Of a DNA stretch of 5,837 bases, positions 1-5,837 are shown piece by piece. A program made the position numbers and the translations under genes. Origin of the DNA: Microbacteriaceae bacterium (GTDB lineage Bacteria; Actinomycetota; Actinomycetes; Actinomycetales; Microbacteriaceae); NCBI GenBank assembly GCA_009925875.1, contig RFQD01000090.1:1-5837 (forward strand), written 5' to 3'. Under the pieces are notes generated by a model. That model did no database searches, was not told the origin of the DNA, and worked only from the letters and a program-made list of their open reading frames with translations. Within the stretch, counting starts at the first letter, position 1, and each line of letters opens with the position of its first letter.

Positions 1-839
1 TATTTGGTGCGCCCGGTGAACTGATCCATCGTGTGATAGACGCCGAAGATTTTGTCCGCCACCCAGTCGTAGGCACCTTGCGGCAGGATTCCCTTGACGA
101 GAGTCGAAATGCGGGCCACGCGAGGAAGAATGAGGAGATTCTTCTTGCCGCGAATCATTTCCGACCACACACGCGAGACGACAAATGCGGGCTTCATAAT
201 CGGCATCAACAGCGGGCCCTTCGCCCCGGCGAACATGCCGGTCGAGATGTAGCTCGGGCACACGGTGAGCACCTTAACGTTGCGCACCTTCATCTGCTCG
301 AGCTCGAGCCGGACCGTGTCGCTCCAACCCAACAACGCCCACTTACTCGCGGCATACACGCTCATGCGCGGATTCGAGACAAACGCGGATGCGCTGGAAA
401 TGTTAACCACGCGTGACTCGCGTCCGCTCGCAATCATGCCCGGGAGGAGTGCCCGCGTGATGAGCATGGGGGCAATTGCGTTGACCCGCATGGTCACGTC
501 GATTCCGCGCTCGGGGTCGTGATCAACAAACAGAGCGCCGGTCACGACGCCCGCGTTGTTGATGATGACATCGACGCCGCCGTGCTTCTTGAGGATGTCG
601 GCGCATGCTTTGTCGACGGCCTTCGCATCAGACACGTCAATCGTCGTTCCGACGATCTGCTGATGCTCACCGGCCACAGCGGAGAGTTCTGTTACGGTCT
701 CGGCAAGCTGAGCCTTGTTGAGGTCCCAGAGCAACACGAGAGGGGCCCCCTCGACGACGGCTCGTTCGGCATAGAGCCGACCCATGCCCATTGCTGCTCC
801 GGTAATGAGAATGCGTGAACCCGCCACTGTGAAGGTCAT
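1..839 (-). CDS. SDR family NAD(P)-dependent oxidoreductase (C-terminal end at window edge)
   Basis: Classical short-chain dehydrogenase/reductase, a cytosolic enzyme that oxidises an alcohol or reduces a carbonyl with NAD(H) or NADP(H); the substrate cannot be read from sequence. 279 codons are visible. The Rossmann dinucleotide motif TGAAMGMG is at residues 13-20, and Asp39 closes the second beta strand (LLWDLN), which in this family usually favours NAD over NADP. Then come NNAG at 94-97, Asn120, Ser149 and the YAASK motif with Tyr162 and Lys166, giving a complete Asn-Ser-Tyr-Lys tetrad. The C-terminal part (about 200-279) is basic and hydrophobic, as in the 17-beta-HSD-XI/retinol-dehydrogenase-like branch, so loose membrane association is possible. 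The two bases left at the edge read TA on the coding strand, so the stop codon may lie exactly there; the length already matches the family. Start chosen at ATG 839-837: it places the Rossmann motif normally and has a -10 box 6 nt upstream. Divergent from the DUF6421 gene. Confidence 0.93.
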   Translation of the reverse strand, partial: MTFTVAGSRILITGAAMGMGRLYAERAVVEGAPLVLLWDLNKAQLAETVTELSAVAGEHQQIVGTTIDVSDAKAVDKACADILKKHGGVDVIINNAGVVTGALFVDHDPERGIDVTMRVNAIAPMLITRALLPGMIASGRESRVVNISSASAFVSNPRMSVYAASKWALLGWSDTVRLELEQMKVRNVKVLTVCPSYISTGMFAGAKGPLLMPIMKPAFVVSRVWSEMIRGKKNLLILPRVARISTLVKGILPQGAYDWVADKIFGVYHTMDQFTGRTK

Positions 840-845
840 GACAGC

Positions 846-851
846 AGTGTA
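846..851 (-). promoter_or_regulatory. Candidate leaderless -10 box of the SDR gene
   Basis: On the minus strand this reads TACACT, fitting the actinobacterial TANNNT -10 consensus. Exactly 6 nt (GCTGTC) separate it from the ATG at 839, so transcription would begin at or next to the A of the start codon. No purine-rich Shine-Dalgarno sequence lies just before the ATG. No good -35 element is visible at 16-18 nt spacing. The assignment is inferred from geometry. Confidence 0.45.
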
Positions 852-925
852 CGACCTCGAGCATCTCCATAATGAGTATTGAGACCTCTTCACTACTTGG
901 CATTCCTATGGCGGATGGTCGCCCC

Positions 926-931
926 TATGGT
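926..931 (+). promoter_or_regulatory. Candidate leaderless -10 box of the DUF6421 gene
   Basis: TATGGT fits TANNNT and lies exactly 6 nt before the ATG at 938, the same geometry as the boxes at 846-851 and 2309-2314. Neither upstream in-frame ATG (872, 908) has such a box or a ribosome binding site, so this element decides the start chosen for the gene. The heptamer CCTATGG also occurs at 905-911, 19 nt upstream of its copy at 924-930. No convincing -35 is seen at normal spacing; TTGGCA at 897-902 is too far away (23-nt spacer). Confidence 0.45.
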
Positions 932-937
932 TTTCTC

Positions 938-2284
938 ATGACGACCCAATTGGCGCGCCCCGAAATTGTGACCGATGTTGCGTGGCTGACCCTCAAGTCG
1001 GCCGCCGCCGCCCTCCAGACACTTCAGGTGAAAGACGGGTCGATTCCCGATCAGGCTCTTCACGCGGAGGCTCGTCGCCACGTCGACGCGATTCAGGACT
1101 CGATTCGCACTCTTTCGACCTATTTCCCACACGACGAGGCATACCTCACGGCGGTCATTTCGGACTTCGGTCGCTGGGTCGCGAACGATTTCGCTGAACC
1201 GGACTTTCTCGCATCCATTCTGGAATTCAGCCCCGCGTCGCAACGCATGGACGGTGTGCGCCACCTCGTGGTGTTCCCCATGTATACGCAGAACGGGTCA
1301 GCGAATCGCTTCGTGGAAGCCGTGCTGATCGAAGTGATGTGGCCGGAATTTATTGCCGAGCTCGAAGCTGGCGACTACGACAACAAGATGTTTCTGCCCC
1401 TGCGGTTTCTCGACTTCACGGCCGGGTATGACACCAACTCGGCTGTGCTGTTTCCCGAGTCGGTGGCCATGCGCGAAGTGCCCACCTTCACGTGGGGTGC
1501 CATTTTTCAGGACCGCGAGGCTGCTCGTTTTCGATCCGTTGTCGACGCGGCCGTCGACATCACGTCGCTCGAGTTACCTGCCGAGGCGCGCGAATTGCTC
1601 AACGACCAGACACTGGCCCAACACACGTTCATCATGTGGGACATGATTCACGACCGCACGCACATGGCCGGCGACCTTCCGTTTGATCCGTTCATGATTA
1701 AGCAACGCATGCCCTACTTTCTCTACGGGCTCGAGGAGTTGCGCTGCGACCTCACCGCGTTCCGCGAGTGCGTCAAGCTTGACCGCGAGGCCAGCACGAG
1801 TCTCGAAATTCGGCGCCACGCGCGCCTCGCGCAATACGCGGTTGTATTTGACCGCATTTTTCGCTTTGCCCTGACCGGAACGCGCGTGCGTAACTACGAC
1901 GCCGTCGCCGGACAATTGCTGTTTGCCTGGTTGCACCAGCACGGCGTTCTGCACTGGACCAACAACAAGCTCAGCATCGATTGGGCGGAGCTGCCCGACG
2001 TCGTGATTGCTCTTGGCGACACGATCGATGAGCTCTACTGGCGTTCCATTGACCGTCCGAAGGTCGCTCACTGGTTGGCCGCCTACGAGCTCGTCGCGGG
2101 CACCCTCACGCCGCACCCCGCCTCGGTGTGGGCAAAGGGTGCGGATGCCCTGCCGACGCTCGGGCCACTCGGTGAGCTGACCGACCTGCTGTTGGACGAC
2201 GAGTTTCCGCTCTCGATGTTCTACGAAGCCCTGCAGCGCAAGATCGCGCCCGTCATCGAGGCGACCAAGGGTATTCGCGCGTAG
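938..2284 (+). CDS. DUF6421 family protein, unknown function, possible metallopeptidase-like core
   Basis: A 448-residue soluble protein without signal peptide or membrane segment, recognised from memory as the actinobacterial DUF6421 family; its function is not established to my knowledge. Motif blocks that look family-typical are VFPMYTQNG (112-120), DFTAGYDTNSAVLFPE (159-174), FTWGAIFQDREAARF (just after 174), HDRTH (238-242), DLPFDPFMIKQRMPY (246-260), EELRCDLTA (266-274), QLLFAWLHQH (326-335) and FPLSMFYEAL near the C-terminus (423-432). His238, Asp239, His242 followed by Glu266-Glu267 and Asp271 resemble an HExxH...EExxxD zinc site with the usual Glu replaced by Asp; this is my inference. 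Start: ATG 938 is preferred because of the -10 box at 926-931. The same frame is open back to ATGs at 908 (458 aa) and 872 (470 aa); the 872 start would leave only 32 nt to the divergent SDR gene. Threonine aldolase follows after 36 nt, but co-transcription is uncertain because that gap holds its own -10 box. Confidence 0.85.
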   Translation: MTTQLARPEIVTDVAWLTLKSAAAALQTLQVKDGSIPDQALHAEARRHVDAIQDSIRTLSTYFPHDEAYLTAVISDFGRWVANDFAEPDFLASILEFSPASQRMDGVRHLVVFPMYTQNGSANRFVEAVLIEVMWPEFIAELEAGDYDNKMFLPLRFLDFTAGYDTNSAVLFPESVAMREVPTFTWGAIFQDREAARFRSVVDAAVDITSLELPAEARELLNDQTLAQHTFIMWDMIHDRTHMAGDLPFDPFMIKQRMPYFLYGLEELRCDLTAFRECVKLDREASTSLEIRRHARLAQYAVVFDRIFRFALTGTRVRNYDAVAGQLLFAWLHQHGVLHWTNNKLSIDWAELPDVVIALGDTIDELYWRSIDRPKVAHWLAAYELVAGTLTPHPASVWAKGADALPTLGPLGELTDLLLDDEFPLSMFYEALQRKIAPVIEATKGIRA

Positions 2285-2308
2285 GTCGCGCTCGCACGAC
2301 TGCCACCC

Positions 2309-2314
2309 TAGGCT
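2309..2314 (+). promoter_or_regulatory. Candidate leaderless -10 box of the threonine aldolase gene
   Basis: TAGGCT fits TANNNT and is followed by exactly 6 nt (TGCCCC) and then the ATG at 2321. It lies in the 36-nt gap after the DUF6421 gene and suggests the aldolase can be transcribed on its own. The AGG inside the box, 8 nt from the ATG, could instead serve as a poor Shine-Dalgarno sequence if the gene is read from the upstream transcript. No clear -35 is seen. Confidence 0.5.
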
Positions 2315-2320
2315 TGCCCC

Positions 2321-3367
2321 ATGCAACGACTTCACGATGCCGCCTGGCGCGGATTCGCCTCTGACAACTACGCCGGCGTGCACCCCGAGGTGCTCGAGGC
2401 GTTGCACGCCGTGAACGGTGGACACCAGGTCGCCTACGGCGAGGATCTCTACACTCAGAAGCTCACGCACGTCATGGAGACGCACTTTGGTGTGGGCATC
2501 GAGGTGTTCCCTGTCTTCAACGGCACGGGTGCGAATGTGTTGAGCTTGCAGTCGTTGCTTCCGCGCTGGGGTGCAGTCATCTGCGCTCAGACCGCTCACT
2601 TGGGCAATGACGAGAGCGTTGCCCCACAGGCCGTCGGCCACTTCGCTCTGCTGCAGGTTCCCCATGAGCACGGCAAGATCACGCCGGAACTGGTTGACCT
2701 GCAGGCATACGGGTTCGGCGATGAACACCACCCGCAACCGGCCGCCGTGAGCATCACGCAGTCGAGTGAGCTGGGAACGGTGTACACGCCAGCGGAGGTA
2801 CGCGCGCTGGCCGACCACGCACACTCGAAGGGCATGGCACTCCACATGGATGGCGCACGCATCTCCAACGCGGCCGCTTCTCTGGGCGTTCCGCTGCGCG
2901 AATTCACACGTGATGCCGGCGTGGACGTGTTGAGCTTCGGTGGCACCAAGAACGGGCTTCTCGGTGCCGAGGCCATCGTCGTGTTCTCCCCGGAACGCGT
3001 CAACGGTCTCATCTACCTGCGCAAGATGAACATGCAGCTCTCATCGAAGATGCGCTTTGTCTCAGCGCAGCTCATTGCGATGCTCGAGGGTGACCTGTGG
3101 CTTCGCTCGGCGACGCACGCCAACAAGATGGCGGCGCGTTTGCGTGCTGGCCTCGAGGGTGTCTCCGGTGTCGAGTTCACGCAACCCACCCACGCCAACG
3201 GTGTTTTCGCCATCTTGCCACCCGGCGTGGCCGACGAGCTGCGCAAGACGTTCCGTTTCTACGACTGGAACAACGCCACCGGCGAGGTGCGCTGGATGTG
3301 CGCGTGGGACACCACCGAAGATGACGTCGACGCGTTCATCGAGGGCATCAAAGAAGCGGTCGCCTAG
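2321..3367 (+). CDS. ltaE: Low-specificity L-threonine aldolase (PLP-dependent)
   Basis: Cytosolic pyridoxal-phosphate enzyme of the beta-eliminating lyase / threonine aldolase family (fold type I). It cleaves L-threonine or L-allo-threonine to glycine and acetaldehyde, linking threonine and glycine metabolism. The protein has 348 residues, normal for the family. Near the N-terminus is the SDNYAG segment (about 14-19), like the SDT/SDN start typical of these aldolases. A glycine-rich cofactor loop FNGTGAN is at 66-72, and His93 (AHLGNDE) is the probable ring-stacking histidine. HMDGAR has Asp177, expected to pair with the pyridine nitrogen, and Arg180. SFGGTKNG carries Lys210, the expected Schiff-base lysine. 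No active-site residue appears to be missing. Whether it prefers threonine, allo-threonine or another beta-hydroxy amino acid cannot be read; the symbol follows E. coli usage. It is convergent with the nitroreductase gene, 26 nt apart. Confidence 0.94.
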   Translation: MQRLHDAAWRGFASDNYAGVHPEVLEALHAVNGGHQVAYGEDLYTQKLTHVMETHFGVGIEVFPVFNGTGANVLSLQSLLPRWGAVICAQTAHLGNDESVAPQAVGHFALLQVPHEHGKITPELVDLQAYGFGDEHHPQPAAVSITQSSELGTVYTPAEVRALADHAHSKGMALHMDGARISNAAASLGVPLREFTRDAGVDVLSFGGTKNGLLGAEAIVVFSPERVNGLIYLRKMNMQLSSKMRFVSAQLIAMLEGDLWLRSATHANKMAARLRAGLEGVSGVEFTQPTHANGVFAILPPGVADELRKTFRFYDWNNATGEVRWMCAWDTTEDDVDAFIEGIKEAVA

Positions 3368-3393
3368 TCAGCTAAGACAGAGTCGGCTGAGGC
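3362..3393. terminator. Weak stem-loop between convergent genes, possible bidirectional terminator
   Basis: The 26-nt gap between the aldolase stop (3365-3367) and the nitroreductase stop (3394-3396) can fold: GCCT (3362-3365) pairs with AGGC (3390-3393), and CAGC (3369-3372) with GCTG (3386-3389), leaving a 3-nt bulge and a 13-nt loop. Alternatively TCAGC (3368-3372) pairs with GCTGA (3386-3390). No T-run follows on either strand, so intrinsic termination would be weak. Its position between convergent genes is the main argument. Confidence 0.3.
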
Positions 3394-3969
3394 TTAGGCC
3401 CCGAGCTGCACGATCTCGCTGAGTGGCTTCCGCTCGCGCGGTGCTCGCTCGCGCTGTGCAATTGCTTCGCCGAGCGCATCCGGGTCGCCGAGCTTGCCGA
3501 CGGCCGCGGCAGAAATGATGGTCTGCCCAGCGGGCAAGCCAATCTTCTCGGCGACGTCATCGCGCGCAAATCCGGAGAACTGGTGAACGACCAACCCGTC
3601 GGCGTGAGCCTGAACCGAGAAATGGGCAATGGCCTGACCCAAGTCGTAGCGCGCCCAGGCGTTGTGCTTGCCCTCGGCGTTTTCTTCAATCGCGATGTTC
3701 AACACGACGGCCGACGCGGTGTGCACCCAAGCGGCATTGAACCCGGCGAGCGAGGCAATGATGATCTGCCACAGCTCATCGCCGCGCAGGGCGACGAGGA
3801 ATCGCCACGGCTGAATGTTGTTAGCGGATGCGCTCCAGCGCGCGGCCTCGAAGGGCGCGACTAAATCGGCGAACGTCAGCGTGTGGGTCGGGTCGAAGGA
3901 GCGAGGGCTCCAGCGTTCCGCCTGAACGGGAGTGATGGGAACGGAGGTGTCAGCGGTGCGGTTCGACAT
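3394..3969 (-). CDS. Nitroreductase family protein (FMN-dependent oxidoreductase)
   Basis: A 191-residue flavoprotein of the nitroreductase superfamily. Members are cytosolic, usually dimeric, and bind FMN to reduce nitro compounds, quinones or flavins with NAD(P)H; the physiological substrate here is unknown. Family signs in order: RWSPRSFD with Arg23-Ser24 near the N-terminus, expected at the FMN phosphate; the ARWSASANNIQPWRF block (43-57), with Ser48, Asn50, Asn51, Gln53 and Trp55-Arg56 lining the flavin site; RYDLGQAIAHFSVQA (107-121), the central helix; a glycine-containing ISAAAVGKLGDP strand-turn (151-163); and a basic C-terminal RERKPLSEIV (178-187). Length is at the compact end of the family. 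Start at ATG 3969 is supported by AAGGA 5 nt upstream. The frame stays open to an ATG at 4053, but the extra 28 codons are not family-like and begin inside a hairpin. It lies downstream of clpB on the same strand after 137 nt, and is probably a separate unit. Confidence 0.9.
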   Translation of the reverse strand: MSNRTADTSVPITPVQAERWSPRSFDPTHTLTFADLVAPFEAARWSASANNIQPWRFLVALRGDELWQIIIASLAGFNAAWVHTASAVVLNIAIEENAEGKHNAWARYDLGQAIAHFSVQAHADGLVVHQFSGFARDDVAEKIGLPAGQTIISAAAVGKLGDPDALGEAIAQRERAPRERKPLSEIVQLGA

Positions 3970-3974
3970 GCGAT

Positions 3975-3979
3975 TCCTT
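3975..3979 (-). promoter_or_regulatory. Shine-Dalgarno site of the nitroreductase gene
   Basis: On the minus strand AAGGA lies 5 nt (ATCGC) before the ATG at 3969. It fixes the start and excludes the longer open frame reaching 4053. It is the only good ribosome binding site in the window; the other three visible starts fit leaderless geometry, so this gene probably has a true 5' untranslated region. Confidence 0.7.
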
Positions 3980-4025
3980 GCAGTGTGAGATGGGTGGCAA
4001 AATGCGGAGGCTGCGACAGGCAACG

Positions 4026-4056
4026 GGGATGCGCATACCGGGAGTATGCGCATCCC
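4026..4056. repeat. Perfect 13-bp inverted repeat with 5-nt loop upstream of the nitroreductase gene
   Basis: GGGATGCGCATAC (4026-4038) and GTATGCGCATCCC (4044-4056) are exact reverse complements around a 5-nt centre, CGGGA. Each arm contains the self-complementary octamer ATGCGCAT. The dyad lies 57 nt upstream of the nitroreductase ATG and 51 nt past the clpB stop. It could be an operator for a dimeric regulator of the nitroreductase gene, a hairpin in its 5' leader, or a clpB terminator. On the minus strand it is not followed by a T-run, which argues against a standard intrinsic terminator. Confidence 0.8.
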
Positions 4057-4072
4057 TCACGATAACCGTGCA

Positions 4073-4095
4073 GCGGGCAGGTTATTCCCGCCCGC
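4073..4095 (-). terminator. GC-rich stem-loop just downstream of clpB, possible terminator
   Basis: GCGGGC (4073-4078) pairs with GCCCGC (4090-4095) across an 11-nt loop, starting 11 nt after the clpB stop. A shifted pairing of GCGGG (4073-4077) with CCCGC (4087-4091) is also possible. There is no T-run, so termination would rely on the GC-rich stem alone or together with the larger hairpin at 4026-4056. Confidence 0.3.
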
Positions 4096-4106
4096 GTACA
4101 TCGCAA
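4079..4106 (-). promoter_or_regulatory. Possible promoter of the nitroreductase gene (weak)
   Basis: On the minus strand TTGCGA (4106-4101) and TAACCT (4084-4079) are separated by 16 nt, a loose match to -35 and -10 elements. Transcription would start near 4072, placing the perfect dyad at 4026-4056 in the early transcribed region, where a repressor or RNA hairpin could act. The -10 coincides with the loop of the GC-rich stem at 4073-4095, so the two readings compete. Confidence 0.22.
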
Positions 4107-5837
4107 TTACTCGTCGAGTAGCTCGGCCTCGATAAACGGATCTTCATCCCCGGCGTCGAACGCCGGCCTCAGGTCACCGTCGGAGGCGGCGACGAGGCCT
4201 TCCCCGTCGGGTGCGACGTCAACGCGCACGATATCCCCGTCGCGCACCGCACCCGACAACAGTCCGGTCGCGAGTTTGTCGTCGATCTCGTGTTGCATGA
4301 GTCGGCGCAACGGACGAGCCCCATAGACCGGGTCGTACCCGCGCTCGCCGAGCCACGTGCGTGCGGCCGGCGTGACCGCCAACTCGAGTCGGCGCTCCGA
4401 CAGGCGCGCCTGAAGCCGATCGATGTAGAGCTCGACGATTGCGCCGAGGTCGTCTTTGGAGAGTGCCGAGAACACGACGATGTCGTCGAGACGGTTGACG
4501 AACTCGGGCTTGAACGCCTGGCGAACAACTTCGTTGACGGCACGTTCCTTCTCGTCCCAACTGAGGTCGGGCTCGACCAAGAACTGGCTGCCGAGGTTGG
4601 ACGTGAGGATGAGAATCGTGTTCCTGAAGTCGACCGTGCGACCCTGACCATCCGTCAAACGACCGTCATCAAGCACCTGAAGCAACACATCGAAAACCTC
4701 CGGATGCGCCTTCTCAACTTCGTCGAGCAACACAACCGAGTACGGGCGACGTCGAACGGCTTCGGTGAGCTGCCCGCCGGCCTCGTAGCCGACATAGCCC
4801 GGAGGGGCTCCGACGAGTCGGGAAACGGAGAACTTCTCGCCGTACTCGCTCATGTCGATGCGAATCATGGCCTTCTCGTCGTCGAAAAGCACGTCGGCGA
4901 GCGCCTTGGCGAGCTCCGTCTTTCCCACGCCGGTAGGCCCGAGAAACAGGAAGGATCCTGTTGGCCGAGTGGCATCGCTGATTCCCGCACGTGTTCGACG
5001 CACCGCTTCGGCGACCGCTTTCACGGCCTTCTTCTGGCCGATGAGGCGCTTGCCGATTTCGGCTTCGAGGTGCAGAAGTTTCTCGGTTTCACCTTGTGTG
5101 AGGCGATCAACCGGGATGCCCGTCCAGGCGGCAATCACACCGGCGATGTCGTCGGCCGTCACCTGGTCATTCACCATGCGAGGTCCGTCGTTGTCGGCCG
5201 ACTCCGCGGCCGCAAGATCGCGCTCGAGTGCCGGAATCTCGGCGTAAAGCAACCGCGAGGCCTGCTCGAGGTTTCCCTCGCGTTGGGCTCGATCCGCTTG
5301 GATGCGCGCCGCATCGAGCTTCGTCTTGAGCTCACCGACGCGGTTGAGCGCGCTGCGTTCCGTCTCCCAACGCTTCTCGAGTTCGGAAAGTTTCACTTCA
5401 CGCTCGGCGAGGTCGTCGCGCAACTTGGTGAGTCGCTGCTTCGACGCGTCGTCCTTCTCCTTCTTGAGCGCGAGTTCCTCAAGCTTGAGGCGGTCGACGC
5501 TCCGACGAAGCTCATCGATTTCAACTGGCGCGGAGTCAATCTCCATACGAAGTCGGCTTGCAGCTTCATCGATGAGGTCAATTGCTTTATCGGGAAGCTG
5601 TCGCGACGTGATGTAGCGATTACTCATTGCTGCAGCGGCAACGAGTGCGCTGTCGGCAATCGCCACCTTGTGGTGGGCTTCGTAGCGTTCCTTGAGTCCG
5701 CGCAAGATTGCCACGGTGTCTTCGACGGACGGTTCGCCGACGAACACCTGCTGGAAGCGGCGCTCGAGCGCGGCATCCTTCTCAATGAATTGACGATATT
5801 CGTCGAGCGTGGTGGCACCGATGAGTCGCAACTCACC
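4107..5837 (-). CDS. clpB: ATP-dependent chaperone ClpB, C-terminal two thirds (N-terminus beyond window)
   Basis: Hsp100/AAA+ disaggregase, a cytosolic hexamer that threads aggregated proteins through its pore together with DnaK. 576 residues are present; about 305 are missing compared with E. coli ClpB, including the N-domain and NBD1 Walker motifs. The first visible residues (GELRLIGATTLDEYR) lie in NBD1, with arginine fingers Arg26-Arg27 in ALERRF. The coiled-coil middle domain spans roughly 104-219 and is rich in Glu, Lys, Arg and Leu; it separates ClpB from ClpA and ClpX. NBD2 has Walker A GPTGVGKT (300-307, Lys306), pore loop GYVGYEAGG (Tyr348), Walker B LLDEVEKAHPE (Asp372, Glu373), a polar TSNLGS segment, arginine finger Arg449 in EFVNRLDD, and the GARPLRR sensor-2 block. 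The protein ends in an acidic tail of about 30 residues. All visible catalytic residues are intact. The promoter is outside the window, so heat-shock control cannot be judged. Confidence 0.97.
   Translation of the reverse strand, partial: GELRLIGATTLDEYRQFIEKDAALERRFQQVFVGEPSVEDTVAILRGLKERYEAHHKVAIADSALVAAAAMSNRYITSRQLPDKAIDLIDEAASRLRMEIDSAPVEIDELRRSVDRLKLEELALKKEKDDASKQRLTKLRDDLAEREVKLSELEKRWETERSALNRVGELKTKLDAARIQADRAQREGNLEQASRLLYAEIPALERDLAAAESADNDGPRMVNDQVTADDIAGVIAAWTGIPVDRLTQGETEKLLHLEAEIGKRLIGQKKAVKAVAEAVRRTRAGISDATRPTGSFLFLGPTGVGKTELAKALADVLFDDEKAMIRIDMSEYGEKFSVSRLVGAPPGYVGYEAGGQLTEAVRRRPYSVVLLDEVEKAHPEVFDVLLQVLDDGRLTDGQGRTVDFRNTILILTSNLGSQFLVEPDLSWDEKERAVNEVVRQAFKPEFVNRLDDIVVFSALSKDDLGAIVELYIDRLQARLSERRLELAVTPAARTWLGERGYDPVYGARPLRRLMQHEIDDKLATGLLSGAVRDGDIVRVDVAPDGEGLVAASDGDLRPAFDAGDEDPFIEAELLDE

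Noticed and set aside
33..818. Plus-strand open frames opposite the SDR gene (33-416, 265-522, 519-818)
   Set aside because: The minus strand encodes a complete SDR motif set; these are antisense shadows without domains.
667..1264. Minus-strand open frames at 667-903 and 893-1264 across the divergent promoter region
   Set aside because: They overlap the SDR and DUF6421 coding sequences in other frames, show no family motif and no ribosome binding site, and would cover both candidate promoters.
1574..2845. A 423-codon open frame on the minus strand opposite the DUF6421 and threonine aldolase genes
   Set aside because: It spans two genes with clear family motifs and the gap between them, has no recognisable domain, and is rich in Arg, His and Val, as expected for an antisense shadow in GC-rich DNA.
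3970..4053. N-terminal extension of the nitroreductase to an ATG at 4053
   Set aside because: The extra 28 residues are not family-like, begin inside the perfect hairpin, and a good Shine-Dalgarno site precedes the ATG at 3969.
4852..5616. Plus-strand open frames opposite clpB (4852-5247, 5302-5616)
   Set aside because: Ser- and Arg-rich shadow translations lying antisense to the strongly conserved ClpB reading frame.
1..5837. Search for a defence system, mobile element, CRISPR array, tRNA or toxin-antitoxin pair
   Set aside because: No spaced direct repeats, transposase, integrase, cloverleaf sequence or small gene pair is visible; the gene content is ordinary metabolism and chaperone functions.

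Overview
The window looks like a stretch of ordinary chromosome from a fairly GC-rich actinobacterium, most likely Microbacteriaceae or a close relative. This rests on three observations. The DUF6421-type protein is, to my knowledge, an actinobacterial family. GC-ending codons dominate. Three genes carry a TANNNT -10 box exactly 6 nt before ATG with no convincing ribosome binding site, the layout of actinobacterial leaderless promoters. I see no mobile element, CRISPR array, tRNA or rRNA, and no phage or defence gene.

Layout from left to right. (1) Minus strand, 1-839: a classical short-chain dehydrogenase/reductase (SDR), complete at its N-terminus and cut at or within a codon of its C-terminus by the window edge. 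(2) 840-937: a 98-nt divergent spacer holding a -10 box for each flanking gene. (3) Plus strand, 938-2284: a DUF6421-family protein of unknown function. It carries an HDxxH...EELRCD arrangement reminiscent of zinc peptidases of the gluzincin type. (4) Plus strand, 2321-3367: a low-specificity L-threonine aldolase, 36 nt downstream with its own candidate -10 box. (5) 3368-3393: a short convergent gap with a weak stem-loop. (6) Minus strand, 3394-3969: a nitroreductase-family flavoprotein, the only gene here with a clear Shine-Dalgarno sequence. (7) 3970-4106: a 137-nt spacer with two inverted repeats, one of them a perfect 13-bp dyad with a 5-nt loop. (8) Minus strand, 4107-5837: the C-terminal two thirds of the ClpB disaggregase, running off the right edge.

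The genes do not form an obvious pathway. The SDR, threonine aldolase and nitroreductase are independent metabolic enzymes using NAD(P), PLP and FMN respectively, and ClpB is protein quality control. Signals worth a second look are the DUF6421 motif, the repeated 6-nt leaderless geometry, and the perfect dyad between clpB and the nitroreductase gene. I did not find a convincing new multi-gene system.
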